Notes under the pieces: model-generated
The model's database searches: none
Told to the model about the DNA's origin: nothing
The model's input: only the letters and a program-made list of their open reading frames with translations
Made by a program: the position numbers and the translations under genes
Assembly: GCA_964569845.1 (NCBI GenBank)
Contig: CAZMUQ010000007.1
Span: 1 to 51,525 of the forward strand
DNA length: 51,525 nt
Reading direction: 5' to 3'
Source: CAZMUQ01 sp964569845
GTDB taxonomy: Archaea; Thermoproteota; Bathyarchaeia; Hecatellales; Hecatellaceae
Part shown: piece after piece, positions 7,501 through 15,294 of the stretch
How positions within the stretch are numbered: position 1 is the first letter of the stretch
Layout of the letters: each line of letters opens with the position of its first letter

Positions 7501-8553
7501 CTACGGGATCTCTTCCTCTACAAATGCTATTAAAAGTTTTGTAAGATTTTCCATATCATCTAAACTTACAACTTCACTAAAGCTGTGAGTGTATCTTGAA
7601 GGAATTGAAACTACACATGTAGGTATACCTTGCCTACTAAGTTGAATTGCTGTTGCATCAGTTGTTCCACCTTCAACAACTTCAACCTGGTAGGGTATTT
7701 TAAGTTTTTCAGCAATATCCAAAAGCTTATTTCTAAGGTTTACATTTGATATAAGCCCACCTGAAAGTGAATCTCTTCTACCATCAGCTACAAGTATTGC
7801 TGGACCTAAACCAATTTTTACTGGTGCCTCATGTTCAGCAACTTCAGGATGGTCTGCTGCCAAGGTTGTATCTATAGCTAACCCTACATTAGGATTCAAA
7901 GAAAACGCAGAAACTGTTGCACCACGCAAACCAACTTCCTCTTGAACAGTAAAAACTCCATAAACCTTATTTTTAGGTTTAGATCTCCTTAAAACCTCAA
8001 TTAAAACTGCACATCCAGCTCTATCATCAAAAGCTTTTCCATTAACAAAATTATTCTTAAGCCTAATTAATGATTTATCTATTGTTATTGGGTCTCCAAC
8101 TTTTACACCAAGCTCTTTAGCTTCCTCTAAATTTCTTGCACCAATATCTATAAACATTTTCTCATAGGATACAAGCTGTCTTCTTTCATCCTCTTTCATA
8201 AGGTGGATTGGTTTGCATCCAATAACTCCTGGTACAGGTCCCTTAGAAGTATGAATAATAACACGGTTTCCAAGTAAAACATGGTCAGCAATACCTCCAA
8301 GCTTAGCGAATCTAACAAATCCCTTATCATCTACATGCTTAACTATTAATCCTACCTCATCCATGTGGGCAGCAATCATAATTGATTTTTCAGCTGAACC
8401 TTTAACAGTAATAAGGTTACCCATAGAATCAACATGCATAGAATCAACATAACCCTTTAACTCCTCCATGATAATGTTTCTGATGTTAACCTCAAAACCA
8501 GCAACACCTGAAGCTTCAGAAAGCTTCTTTAAAAGATTAAAAATGGACGACAT
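7501..8553 (-). CDS. M42 family metallo-aminopeptidase (TET-like)
   Basis: This is a cytoplasmic di-metal aminopeptidase of about 350 aa, the usual length for family M42. Visible motifs in order are AAHMDEVGL (metal His and Asp), KAFDDRAGCAV (bridging Asp), VQEEVGLRGA (catalytic Glu-Glu), AIDTTLAADHP (metal Asp) and RYTHSFSEVVSLDD (C-terminal metal His). Members form large self-compartmentalised particles that finish peptide breakdown after the proteasome. I prefer ATG 8553, which has GGGTGAT upstream, over the GTG at 8562. Side-chain specificity cannot be read from the sequence. Confidence 0.88.
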   Translation of the reverse strand: MSSIFNLLKKLSEASGVAGFEVNIRNIIMEELKGYVDSMHVDSMGNLITVKGSAEKSIMIAAHMDEVGLIVKHVDDKGFVRFAKLGGIADHVLLGNRVIIHTSKGPVPGVIGCKPIHLMKEDERRQLVSYEKMFIDIGARNLEEAKELGVKVGDPITIDKSLIRLKNNFVNGKAFDDRAGCAVLIEVLRRSKPKNKVYGVFTVQEEVGLRGATVSAFSLNPNVGLAIDTTLAADHPEVAEHEAPVKIGLGPAILVADGRRDSLSGGLISNVNLRNKLLDIAEKLKIPYQVEVVEGGTTDATAIQLSRQGIPTCVVSIPSRYTHSFSEVVSLDDMENLTKLLIAFVEEEIP

Positions 8554-8629
8554 GCTTATCACCCATCCCTTTAAACTTAAAGTATCCCTGTAAACTTATA
8601 GTTCTTCCATCATATGAAAACTTTAAGAC

Positions 8630-9229
8630 CTAAAATTTTCTTGGCTTAATAAACTTTAATCCTAAATTTTTAAGACCCTCTGTCAAAAGAATTATTTTTG
8701 ATGAGTGCTCAACCATACACATGTACTGGTAGGCTATATCAAGATATTTTGCAGCTGTAAAAACTCCATGAGCTCTAACAGCAACAGCATAACATGTTTT
8801 AAGCTTTTCTGCAACATTTAAAGCTAAATTCTCAGATCCTGGTGAACCTTCAATAACTGGCACTTTTTTTAATACATAGTATGCTTCACTATCAAGCGGA
8901 ATTATCTCATCATAAAAGAATGTCAAAGCTACAGTACTTGGAGGATGAGCATGAACTATGGCAAGATTTGGTGTTTTAAGGTAGATTTTTCTATGTACAA
9001 TAGTTTCCGTTGAAGCTAGGGCATCAAAGCTTGAAGGTTTATCAACATAGACTTGGATAATATCTTCAAACCTTAAATTCTCCAGTGAGGAAGCATGCCT
9101 AGTTATCCACATAATATTTCCACTTCTAATGCTAATGTTTCCACCATGAGCAGTAACATATCCTCTTCTAGCAAGCTTTAAAGCATACTTTCTAATTTCC
9201 CTGTAAACTTCTTCTGGAATTTTAGGCAT
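8630..9229 (-). CDS. Class II aldolase (fuculose-phosphate aldolase-like)
   Basis: The 199-aa protein belongs to the class II aldolase/adducin family. It has GGNISIR for phosphate binding, the putative catalytic glutamate in STETIVHRKIY, the zinc pair HAHPPST and the third zinc histidine in RAHGVF. Known relatives cleave sugar-1-phosphates into dihydroxyacetone phosphate and a short aldehyde (lactaldehyde or glycolaldehyde). Its start overlaps the end of the aldehyde:ferredoxin oxidoreductase gene by 8 bp, so the two are probably co-translated. That suggests the aldehyde it makes could be oxidised by its neighbour. Its exact substrate is not known. Confidence 0.85.
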   Translation of the reverse strand: MPKIPEEVYREIRKYALKLARRGYVTAHGGNISIRSGNIMWITRHASSLENLRFEDIIQVYVDKPSSFDALASTETIVHRKIYLKTPNLAIVHAHPPSTVALTFFYDEIIPLDSEAYYVLKKVPVIEGSPGSENLALNVAEKLKTCYAVAVRAHGVFTAAKYLDIAYQYMCMVEHSSKIILLTEGLKNLGLKFIKPRKF

Positions 9230-10982
9230 AACAATCAGCCAAACCTAAGCTTTTAAGCTTACTCTTTAAGGGTATACCATTATTATTCCAGCTTCTAACC
9301 CTGTAATATTCTTTAAGCATAGACTTAATATCCAAATTAAACCTATCTGGAAGCTTATCCTCCTCTCCAGAAATTCCAGCTTTAAGATTGAGAAGCCTTT
9401 CAAGATTCCAGATTCTTTCCCCAACCATTATTACATGCTCCTGAGTGAATTTTTCTCCTGTAACAAGCCGTAAATATTCAGCAAAATCTTTCTCATCAAA
9501 TTCAAACCCTAAAAATTTACAGATGATCATACTATCAATTGTAGCTGAAAGATTTTGAAGGTAAACTACAATACTAGGCTTACCTACAATAGAAAATCTG
9601 TCCATAAGGTATGGAAAACCTAAAACTTCAACACTAATAAGATACGCATTTAAATGACAACCCCCCCTATTAGAGGTAGCATAAGCTAAAGCTTGACCTA
9701 AAACTCCTCGCGGGTCATACATTGGAAGCTCAACACCCTTAACCTGCATAGCATATGTTTCTCCACCATATTTTTTAGCAAAAATTTTTGAGCCTTCAGC
9801 AAGCTCTGACCCTAAGTTTCTTCTGTAAGCTATGTTAAAAATAAGCTCCCTAATTTTTTCAGCATCCCCCCAGCGTATTTTTTCACCTATTATTCCCTTC
9901 TCACTTAGCTCCATTGCACAGGCTATAACTCCACCAGTAGATATTGTATCTAAACCTAACTCGTTACATAGGTAGTTTAACTCGGCAACAGCTTCAACAT
10001 CATCAACCATAAGCATTGAACCAAGAGAACCTAAAGTTTCAAATTCTGGACCTTCACCATGCATTCTCCTGGTTTTGGTTACCCTTTTACAAGCTATAGG
10101 ACATGCATAACAACTACGCCTACCAACAACTATTTTACTTAAAACTTCAGCTGAAATTTTCTCAGCCTTATCAAATCTTCCATACTGAAAGTTTTTTGTT
10201 GGAAGTATTTCATGCTCATTTATTATACTAAGAAGCATAGATGTCCCAAAAAAAGCTAAAGCTTTACTTAGAACAGGATTCCATGTAACTCTAACTTTAA
10301 ATACCTCCATCAAGTTTAAAATTTCATTTTCATTTGCAACTTTAACTTTTTTATCACCTCTAACAGCAACAGCTTTAAGATTTTTAGAACCCATGACAGC
10401 ACCTAAACCACCTCTACCAGCAAAATTACCTAAGCCACCAAAAACACAAGCATATCTTACAAGATTTTCACCAGCAGGACCAATACAGGTAATAGAAAAA
10501 TCTTTACCCAGATCTTCTCTTAGTTGTTCGAATGTTTCTTTTGTTGTTTTGCCCCAAAAACTGGATGCATCCTTAACCTTTACATCACCATTATCAATTT
10601 GAATGTATGCTGGATTTTTAGCCTTGTTTTCAACAATCAAAACATCATAACCAGCTTTTTTAAGTGAAGCCCCAAAAAGTCCTCCACAACTTGAATAAAA
10701 AAATCCTCCCGTAAGTGGAGATTTAGATGCTAAAGTAAACCTCCCTGTTGTAGGTATACTTGTTGCTGTTAGCGGACCCACAGCAAAAATCAGAATATTT
10801 TCATTGGAGAAAGCGTCAATTTTAGGATTTACACTTTCCCAGAATATTTTTGCAGCTAAACCTCTACCACCAACAAAGTCCAGCAGAATATTCTTCTCAA
10901 TCTTAAACTCTTTTATAGTTTTATTTGAAAGGTTAATTTTTAAACCTTTTCCAAACCACCCGTACACTAAAACCACACTCAA
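9222..10982 (-). CDS. aor: Tungsten-dependent aldehyde:ferredoxin oxidoreductase family enzyme
   Basis: The 586-aa protein is close to the usual length of about 600. The N-terminal pterin-binding part shows VGGRGLAAKIFWE and GPLTATSIPTTGRFTLASKS. The single [4Fe-4S] cluster ligands are present: CYACPIAC (cysteines 291, 294, 298) and a distant C488 (IICKF), the spacing of the characterised Pyrococcus enzyme. It oxidises aldehydes to acids while reducing ferredoxin, using a tungsto-bis-pterin. The start is TTG 10982, or possibly GTG 10967, directly before YGWFGKGLKINLS where family members usually begin. It overlaps the preceding gene by 4 bp and the aldolase by 8 bp. Confidence 0.92.
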   Translation of the reverse strand: MSVVLVYGWFGKGLKINLSNKTIKEFKIEKNILLDFVGGRGLAAKIFWESVNPKIDAFSNENILIFAVGPLTATSIPTTGRFTLASKSPLTGGFFYSSCGGLFGASLKKAGYDVLIVENKAKNPAYIQIDNGDVKVKDASSFWGKTTKETFEQLREDLGKDFSITCIGPAGENLVRYACVFGGLGNFAGRGGLGAVMGSKNLKAVAVRGDKKVKVANENEILNLMEVFKVRVTWNPVLSKALAFFGTSMLLSIINEHEILPTKNFQYGRFDKAEKISAEVLSKIVVGRRSCYACPIACKRVTKTRRMHGEGPEFETLGSLGSMLMVDDVEAVAELNYLCNELGLDTISTGGVIACAMELSEKGIIGEKIRWGDAEKIRELIFNIAYRRNLGSELAEGSKIFAKKYGGETYAMQVKGVELPMYDPRGVLGQALAYATSNRGGCHLNAYLISVEVLGFPYLMDRFSIVGKPSIVVYLQNLSATIDSMIICKFLGFEFDEKDFAEYLRLVTGEKFTQEHVIMVGERIWNLERLLNLKAGISGEEDKLPDRFNLDIKSMLKEYYRVRSWNNNGIPLKSKLKSLGLADCYA

Positions 10983-11401
10983 AGATACCTTGAAATTTTT
11001 GGTAAATCGTTTCTTACTTTTCTTGCAGCGTATATAAGTGCATTAGCATACAAAACAACAAAATCAGCAACATCTTCAGCGGGTATTCCAAGATTTAATG
11101 CATCCTTAGAGAATAAGACATGAATTCTATCTTCAAACTCAGGTTCGCCACGTTGGAGAATGTAAAATATTTCAAGGCTTGGGAGAGGCTTAACCATTAT
11201 AGCCCAATCTGTAGCTTCACCAATTTTAAGGTCAACAACTTCTCCACCAACAATAGCTGCAACTTTAACCATATCTTCAGCAGATAGATGTTTTAAAACC
11301 TCGGTTCTCTGTTTTAAAGATTCCTCAACAAACTTTTTATGGTAAAATCCGCCTTCAAAAGCATCCAAACCAACAAGATTTGAAACATTAACTTTACGCA
11401 T
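10979..11401 (-). CDS. Uncharacterised protein in the aldehyde oxidoreductase operon
   Basis: I do not recognise this 140-aa family with confidence. It is soluble and acidic, with short blocks such as AAIVGGEVVDLKIGEA, PLPSLEIFYILQRGEPEFEDR and LFSKDALNLGIPAEDVADF that loosely resemble DUF3786-type proteins. It has no cysteines and no obvious catalytic motif. The start at ATG 11401 is chosen because GGAGGT lies 7 nt before it. The in-frame ATG 11416 would be inside the preceding gene. It ends 4 bp into the aldehyde oxidoreductase gene, so a role with that enzyme (assembly, metal or pterin handling, or regulation) is a guess from position only. Confidence 0.7.
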   Translation of the reverse strand: MRKVNVSNLVGLDAFEGGFYHKKFVEESLKQRTEVLKHLSAEDMVKVAAIVGGEVVDLKIGEATDWAIMVKPLPSLEIFYILQRGEPEFEDRIHVLFSKDALNLGIPAEDVADFVVLYANALIYAARKVRNDLPKISRYL

Positions 11402-11405
11402 AGAT

Positions 11406-12014
11406 TTAACCTCCAAAGACGTTTATAAAAAAGTGGCAGATCCTACTTGAAACCTCCTTTAAAATACTATAATCCATGTAAAAGTGGTCAGTATCAAAAA
11501 GTATACAATCTTTTTCACCTTTTGCATTATTATAGAGTATTTTAAGCTTTTCTAGGCTAGTAAACTGGTCATATTTCCCATGAATAAAAAGTTTTGGACA
11601 ACTTGAAGATAAATCAATTCTAAGACTATTAACTCTCTCAACAGGTGAAACTAAAATTAACCCTTTAACATTATTTAACTTTACTGAAGCTACCGATGCA
11701 ACAACTGCTCCAAAGGAGTATCCAAGTAATCCTAAATTTTTAACGTACTTTAGCATGTATGATGCTGAATCTATAACATCTTGAACTTCTCCAACCCCAG
11801 ACCCATACTCCTCAAAATAGTCAATAGATAGAGCAGTAATACCGTTTTCAGCAAGATCTTTAGCGAAAAATGTAAGCCTCATATCACTTCTTGAGCCACC
11901 ATAAAGAGGGTGAGGAGGGCATAAAACAACTCCAGCATTAAATCCACCATTATTATAAACTGTACAGTAGATTTTACCTCTAGAACCATCAAAACAAATA
12001 TCCTTAATCTTCAT
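11406..12014 (-). CDS. Alpha/beta hydrolase (dienelactone hydrolase-like)
   Basis: The 202-aa cytoplasmic hydrolase has PPHPLYGGSRSD (oxyanion region, typical of the short HPHPLYGG family), the nucleophile elbow GYSFGA, the acid in HGKYDQFT and the histidine in DTDHFYMD. It lies 5 bp after the phosphoglycolate phosphatase gene and 4 bp before the unknown gene, inside a five-gene run that ends with an aldehyde oxidoreductase and an aldolase. The physiological substrate is not deducible. Confidence 0.82.
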   Translation of the reverse strand: MKIKDICFDGSRGKIYCTVYNNGGFNAGVVLCPPHPLYGGSRSDMRLTFFAKDLAENGITALSIDYFEEYGSGVGEVQDVIDSASYMLKYVKNLGLLGYSFGAVVASVASVKLNNVKGLILVSPVERVNSLRIDLSSSCPKLFIHGKYDQFTSLEKLKILYNNAKGEKDCILFDTDHFYMDYSILKEVSSRICHFFINVFGG

Positions 12015-12019
12015 TAATC

Positions 12020-12715
12020 TTAATCCTCCCCAACAAGCATAGATAAGATTTTTTCTGCTGCTTCAGCAAAACCTTCACCACCACTTCTTAACGTTACATA
12101 GTTTGCTAGAAGCTTTAACTCCCTACTTGAATTTGCTAATGCAACCTTAAAGCCTGAAACCTTAAACATTTCAACATCAGCTTCACTATCTCCTACACAA
12201 GCAAAATCTTTAACATTTAAACCCATAAGTTTAGCTGCAACCGTTAAACCTACACCTTTATCTAAACCCTTAACAGTAATATGGTATGCAAAACCACTAT
12301 CCAAAAATCTTAAGTCAGGAAATTCCTCCAAAACTTTTAACACATCCTCATACCTTAAATTTCTATCTAAGGCTGCATCAACATAACGATACATATTTGA
12401 CCATCGCTCCCTAACAAGCTCACCAAATTTTTCCTTAAGCCTTTTCAAAGCTTCCCTAACTTTTCTGCCATCACCTAAAACTTCAATCCTACCCTTATAT
12501 TCAACAACAGCCCCACTTTCAGCAACAATAGCTCCGCTACAACCAATGTAGGTTTTTAGAGTTTTAAGAACACATAAAGCATTACCTGAAACAAGAACAA
12601 CAGGAATGTTTTTAGCTTCAAGCATTCTAACAGCTTCCACAGCTCTACATGAAAGCTTACCAGCTGTATCAGTTAATGTTCCATCAACATCAGTAGCTAC
12701 AGCTTTAATCTTCAA
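12020..12715 (-). CDS. Phosphoglycolate phosphatase, archaeal HAD type
   Basis: The 231-aa HAD-superfamily phosphatase has motif I DVDGTLTD (nucleophile Asp), motif II VSGN, a lysine in VKGLDKGVG and motif IV GDSEADVEMF, with the C2-type cap between them. The domain order and length match the archaeal phosphoglycolate phosphatase group. Sucrose-phosphate-phosphatase-like or other sugar phosphatases remain possible. It converts 2-phosphoglycolate to glycolate. It is the first gene of the run leading to the aldehyde oxidoreductase and aldolase. The 88-bp gap to the divergent KaiC-like gene should hold both promoters. Confidence 0.8.
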   Translation of the reverse strand: MKIKAVATDVDGTLTDTAGKLSCRAVEAVRMLEAKNIPVVLVSGNALCVLKTLKTYIGCSGAIVAESGAVVEYKGRIEVLGDGRKVREALKRLKEKFGELVRERWSNMYRYVDAALDRNLRYEDVLKVLEEFPDLRFLDSGFAYHITVKGLDKGVGLTVAAKLMGLNVKDFACVGDSEADVEMFKVSGFKVALANSSRELKLLANYVTLRSGGEGFAEAAEKILSMLVGED

Positions 12716-12803
12716 ACTTACTGTTCACCTTGTAAAACTTATCTATGATATGCATTAATATTAAGATATTGATAGCATGTAAAAAAGTTCAGTTGGGATA
12801 AAA

Positions 12804-13580
12804 ATGCCTATAGAAAGAGTTGAAACAGGTATACCTGGCCTTGATGAAATATTAAAAGGTGGAATACCTAAACGTAATATTGTTCTTCTTTCAGGGGGGC
12901 CTGGAACAGGGAAATCTATTTTTGGCCAACAATTTTTATATAATGGTTTAAAAAGGGGAGAACCAGGTATACTTGTCGTTCTTGAGGAACATCCAGTTCA
13001 AGTTAGAATTTCCATGGCTCAGTTCGGTTGGGATGTTAAGGAGTATGAAGGAAAGGGAAAATTTGCGATTGTAGATGCCTTTACAGCAGGCATAGGAGAG
13101 GCAGCTAAAAGGGAGCGTTACGTTGTTAGAGCTCCAGATGATTTTCAAGCACTTGCAGATGTTGTAAGAGATGCCATTAGAGATATTGGAGCTGAAAGAG
13201 CTGTAATAGACTCGGTTACAACCCTCTATATTACAAAGCCTGCAATGGCTCGTTCAATAGTTTTACAAATTAAGAAAATACTTAGTGGTTTAGGATGTAC
13301 AAGCATTCTTATTTCTCAAGTTAGCGTAACCGAGCGGGGATTTGGCGGCCCAGGAGTTGAACATGCAGCAGATGGAATAATACGTTTAGACCTAGATGAG
13401 GTTAACGGAAACCTTCAAAGAAGTATTATTGTTTGGAAGATGAGGGGGACATCACATTCAATGCGTAGGCACCCATTCCAAATAACAAGCCACGGTATAA
13501 CCATAAACCCACGACAAACAGTTTCTATTGAAAGAGGAAAAGTTCAAGAAACACAAACATCAATAGGCGAGGAGGAGTAA
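12804..13580 (+). CDS. Single-domain KaiC/RecA-like ATPase
   Basis: The 258-aa protein carries one KaiC-type RecA domain: the opening TGIPGLDEILKGGIP, Walker A GGPGTGKS (31-38), paired glutamates EE (61-62), Walker B AVIDS (133-137) and a late KMRGTSHS block that matches KaiC-type ATPases. Archaeal members act as ATP-driven signalling switches. FlaH/ArlH of the archaellum is a distant relative. The next gene starts two bases after its stop and encodes an HTH/coiled-coil protein, so the two probably work as a pair. An ESCRT-III-like gene follows on the same strand. There is no sign of the second KaiC domain found in clock proteins. Confidence 0.87.
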   Translation: MPIERVETGIPGLDEILKGGIPKRNIVLLSGGPGTGKSIFGQQFLYNGLKRGEPGILVVLEEHPVQVRISMAQFGWDVKEYEGKGKFAIVDAFTAGIGEAAKRERYVVRAPDDFQALADVVRDAIRDIGAERAVIDSVTTLYITKPAMARSIVLQIKKILSGLGCTSILISQVSVTERGFGGPGVEHAADGIIRLDLDEVNGNLQRSIIVWKMRGTSHSMRRHPFQITSHGITINPRQTVSIERGKVQETQTSIGEEE

Positions 13581-13582
13581 GC

Positions 13583-14077
13583 TTGGATAAAGAAAAAGTC
13601 GGGGAAATATCTCTCTCACCAATAGGTAGAGAAGAAATCCACCGCTTAGAATATGCCCTCCTAGTTGGAACCCTTTTTAGATCTGAAGTTTTAGAGATGC
13701 TTCGCAATCCTGAGGAACGCTTAACATGGGTTGATTCTCTTGCTGTTGCTGCAGCTGCCCTTGCAAGAGAAAAAGCAAAAATGTCTATTTCGCAGATAGC
13801 TGACGAGCTTGGAAGAACTGAAGCAACAATACGTAGTCATTTAACAGGTAAAACTAAGGCTGGGCAGCTTGTTAAAGAAACGCTTGAAAAATTTGCTAGG
13901 GAAGGAGTTAAGATAGAGGTTATCGAGAAAGCAGATATAGAAGAAGTCAAGCAGCTTCACCAGAAAATGGAAAAACTTGAAGAAGAAAATAGGAAACTTC
14001 AAGAAGATATTCAAATATTAAATAGGAAAATAAGTGAAGTTAAGCAAAAACTTCAGGAAGTTCTCACATTAATATAA
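13583..14077 (+). CDS. HTH / coiled-coil protein paired with the KaiC-like ATPase
   Basis: The 164-aa protein has a helical N domain (1-65), a helix-turn-helix (about 68-90, SISQIADELGRTEATIRSHL) and a C-terminal coiled coil (about 124-160, KLEEENRKLQEDIQILNRK). This suggests a dimeric DNA-binding regulator. The start is TTG 13583, behind GGAGGAG that overlaps the end of the ATPase gene. The 2-bp spacing argues for coupled translation and a shared function, perhaps transcriptional output controlled by the ATPase. That link is inferred. A 221-bp gap with an inverted repeat follows. Confidence 0.8.
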   Translation: MDKEKVGEISLSPIGREEIHRLEYALLVGTLFRSEVLEMLRNPEERLTWVDSLAVAAAALAREKAKMSISQIADELGRTEATIRSHLTGKTKAGQLVKETLEKFAREGVKIEVIEKADIEEVKQLHQKMEKLEEENRKLQEDIQILNRKISEVKQKLQEVLTLI

Positions 14078-14163
14078 GCTTTTTATCAAACAGCACCATT
14101 AACAAAAATTTATTTTTTACTTTTTGAGGCAGATTCTAGTCTAAAGTTTAAAAAAACAGGTTA

Positions 14164-14234
14164 AACATTTACATTAAAGTTTAAACATCATAAAGCCCTC
14201 CGAAAAAAGAGTTCTCTTTTTGCATGTAAATGTT
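14164..14234. promoter_or_regulatory. Nested inverted repeats upstream of the ESCRT-III gene
   Basis: AACATTTACAT (14164-14174) and ATGTAAATGTT (14224-14234) are perfect 11-bp inverted repeats 49 bp apart. Between them lies AAAAAGAG-TT-CTCTTTTT (14204-14221), an 18-bp palindrome. The block sits 65 bp before the ATG at 14299 and 87 bp after the HTH gene. It could be an operator for the ESCRT-III gene, a transcription terminator for the KaiC pair (the palindrome ends in T5), or both. Confidence 0.45.
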
Positions 14235-14298
14235 ACATTTAGAAGCTACCTTAAGCCTTTTCTTATCTTAATCCAATTTTAAGGCATGAGGTGTCAAC

Positions 14299-14958
14299 AT
14301 GACTGGGAAGGTTATTAAAAACTGGGAGAGAGAACCTCATGAATCAATATTTACAAGGATAAAAGAGAAAATTCATCCGGGACCTCCATTAAAACAAAGA
14401 CTCTCAAACTCTATCTACCGTTTACAGGTAATCTACCATAAACTTCAGAACACCATAACAAAGATGGAGCAAAAAGAGAAAATGCTTTTTAATAAATGTG
14501 CTGAAGCTCAAAGCTTAGGTGATTCCTCAAGAGCAGCAATTTATGCTAATGAATGTGCTGAAGTTAGAAAGATGATTAGAACTCTTCTTAGAAGCCAAAT
14601 GGCTGTTGAGCAAGTCATACTTAGGCTTGAAACTATAAGAGATTTTGGAGATGTTGCGGTTCAAATGTCTCCTGTAGTTTTAATTTTACAGTCATGTAAA
14701 AGTCAGCTTGCAGGAATTATGCCTGAAGTATCCTATGAACTTGGAACAATAAGTGAAACCTTAAATAGTTTAGTCTTAGAAGCCGGAGAAGCCGTTGGTG
14801 CTGAACTTGATGTTGTTGTTTCAGGTGAAGAAGCACAAAAAATACTTAAAGAAGCAAGCATGATAGCTGAACAAAAGATGAGCGAAAAATTCCCAGAGAT
14901 ACCATTAAATCAGGTAAATAAATTACCAACACCAAACCCAAATCCGGATGAGCAATAA
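14299..14958 (+). CDS. cdvB: ESCRT-III-like (CdvB/Snf7 family) cell-division or membrane-remodelling protein
   Basis: The 219-aa protein has the ESCRT-III core: long basic amphipathic helices 1 and 2 (PLKQRLSNSIYRLQVIYHKLQNTI), the EKMLFNKCAEAQSLGDSSRA and ECAEVRKMIRTLLRSQMAVEQVILRLETIRD segments typical of archaeal CdvB proteins, then acidic helices and a proline-rich tail (IPLNQVNKLPTPNPNP). The tail may act as a MIT-interacting motif for a Vps4/CdvC ATPase, but this is inferred. No cdvA or cdvC gene is seen nearby. The right flank is a scaffold gap 19 bp after the stop, so a partner gene could be hidden. The start is ATG behind GAGGTG. Confidence 0.85.
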   Translation: MTGKVIKNWEREPHESIFTRIKEKIHPGPPLKQRLSNSIYRLQVIYHKLQNTITKMEQKEKMLFNKCAEAQSLGDSSRAAIYANECAEVRKMIRTLLRSQMAVEQVILRLETIRDFGDVAVQMSPVVLILQSCKSQLAGIMPEVSYELGTISETLNSLVLEAGEAVGAELDVVVSGEEAQKILKEASMIAEQKMSEKFPEIPLNQVNKLPTPNPNPDEQ

Positions 14959-14977
14959 AACTTTAAAACATAAAATA

Positions 14978-15077
14978 NNNNNNNNNNNNNNNNNNNNNNN
15001 NNNNNNNNNNNNNNNNNNNNNNNNNNNNNNNNNNNNNNNNNNNNNNNNNNNNNNNNNNNNNNNNNNNNNNNNNNNNN
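14978..15077. other. Scaffold gap of 100 Ns
   Basis: Exactly 100 N characters occupy this stretch, the usual placeholder for a gap of unknown size. Genes on the two sides may not be neighbours in the genome. No gene is visible in the flanking AT-rich bases 14959-14977 or 15078-15120. Confidence 0.99.
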
Positions 15078-15120
15078 TTTTTTAGTTTAAGAAGATTATT
15101 CACCATTAATAAACAATTTT

Positions 15121-15221
15121 TGGTGGGCCGGGCAGGATTTGAACCTGCGACCCCACGGTTTCTACATGGTTTAAGGTTTACTTATCAGCCGTGTGCTCCA
15201 ACCAGGCTGAGCTACCGGCCC
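15121..15221 (-). tRNA. tRNA-Ile (anticodon GAU) with a 23-nt intron and encoded CCA
   Basis: Read on the minus strand, the cloverleaf is complete: acceptor GGGCCGG/CCGGCCC, D stem GCTC/GAGC, anticodon stem CACGG/CCGTG, T arm GCAGG-TTCAAAT-CCTGC, discriminator A and genomic CCA (15121-15123). The anticodon loop is C-T-GAT-A-A, so GAU, isoleucine (anticodon 15184-15186). A 23-nt insertion (about 15160-15182) follows loop position 37, the canonical archaeal intron site for removal by the splicing endonuclease. Mature length with CCA is 78 nt. Confidence 0.95.
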
Positions 15222-15294
15222 CTATTCTAACTTTTTAATCTAAAGATTAGTTTATCGGCTTGCTTAAAATTTTTTTGTTTAAAAGTTAACTTTC

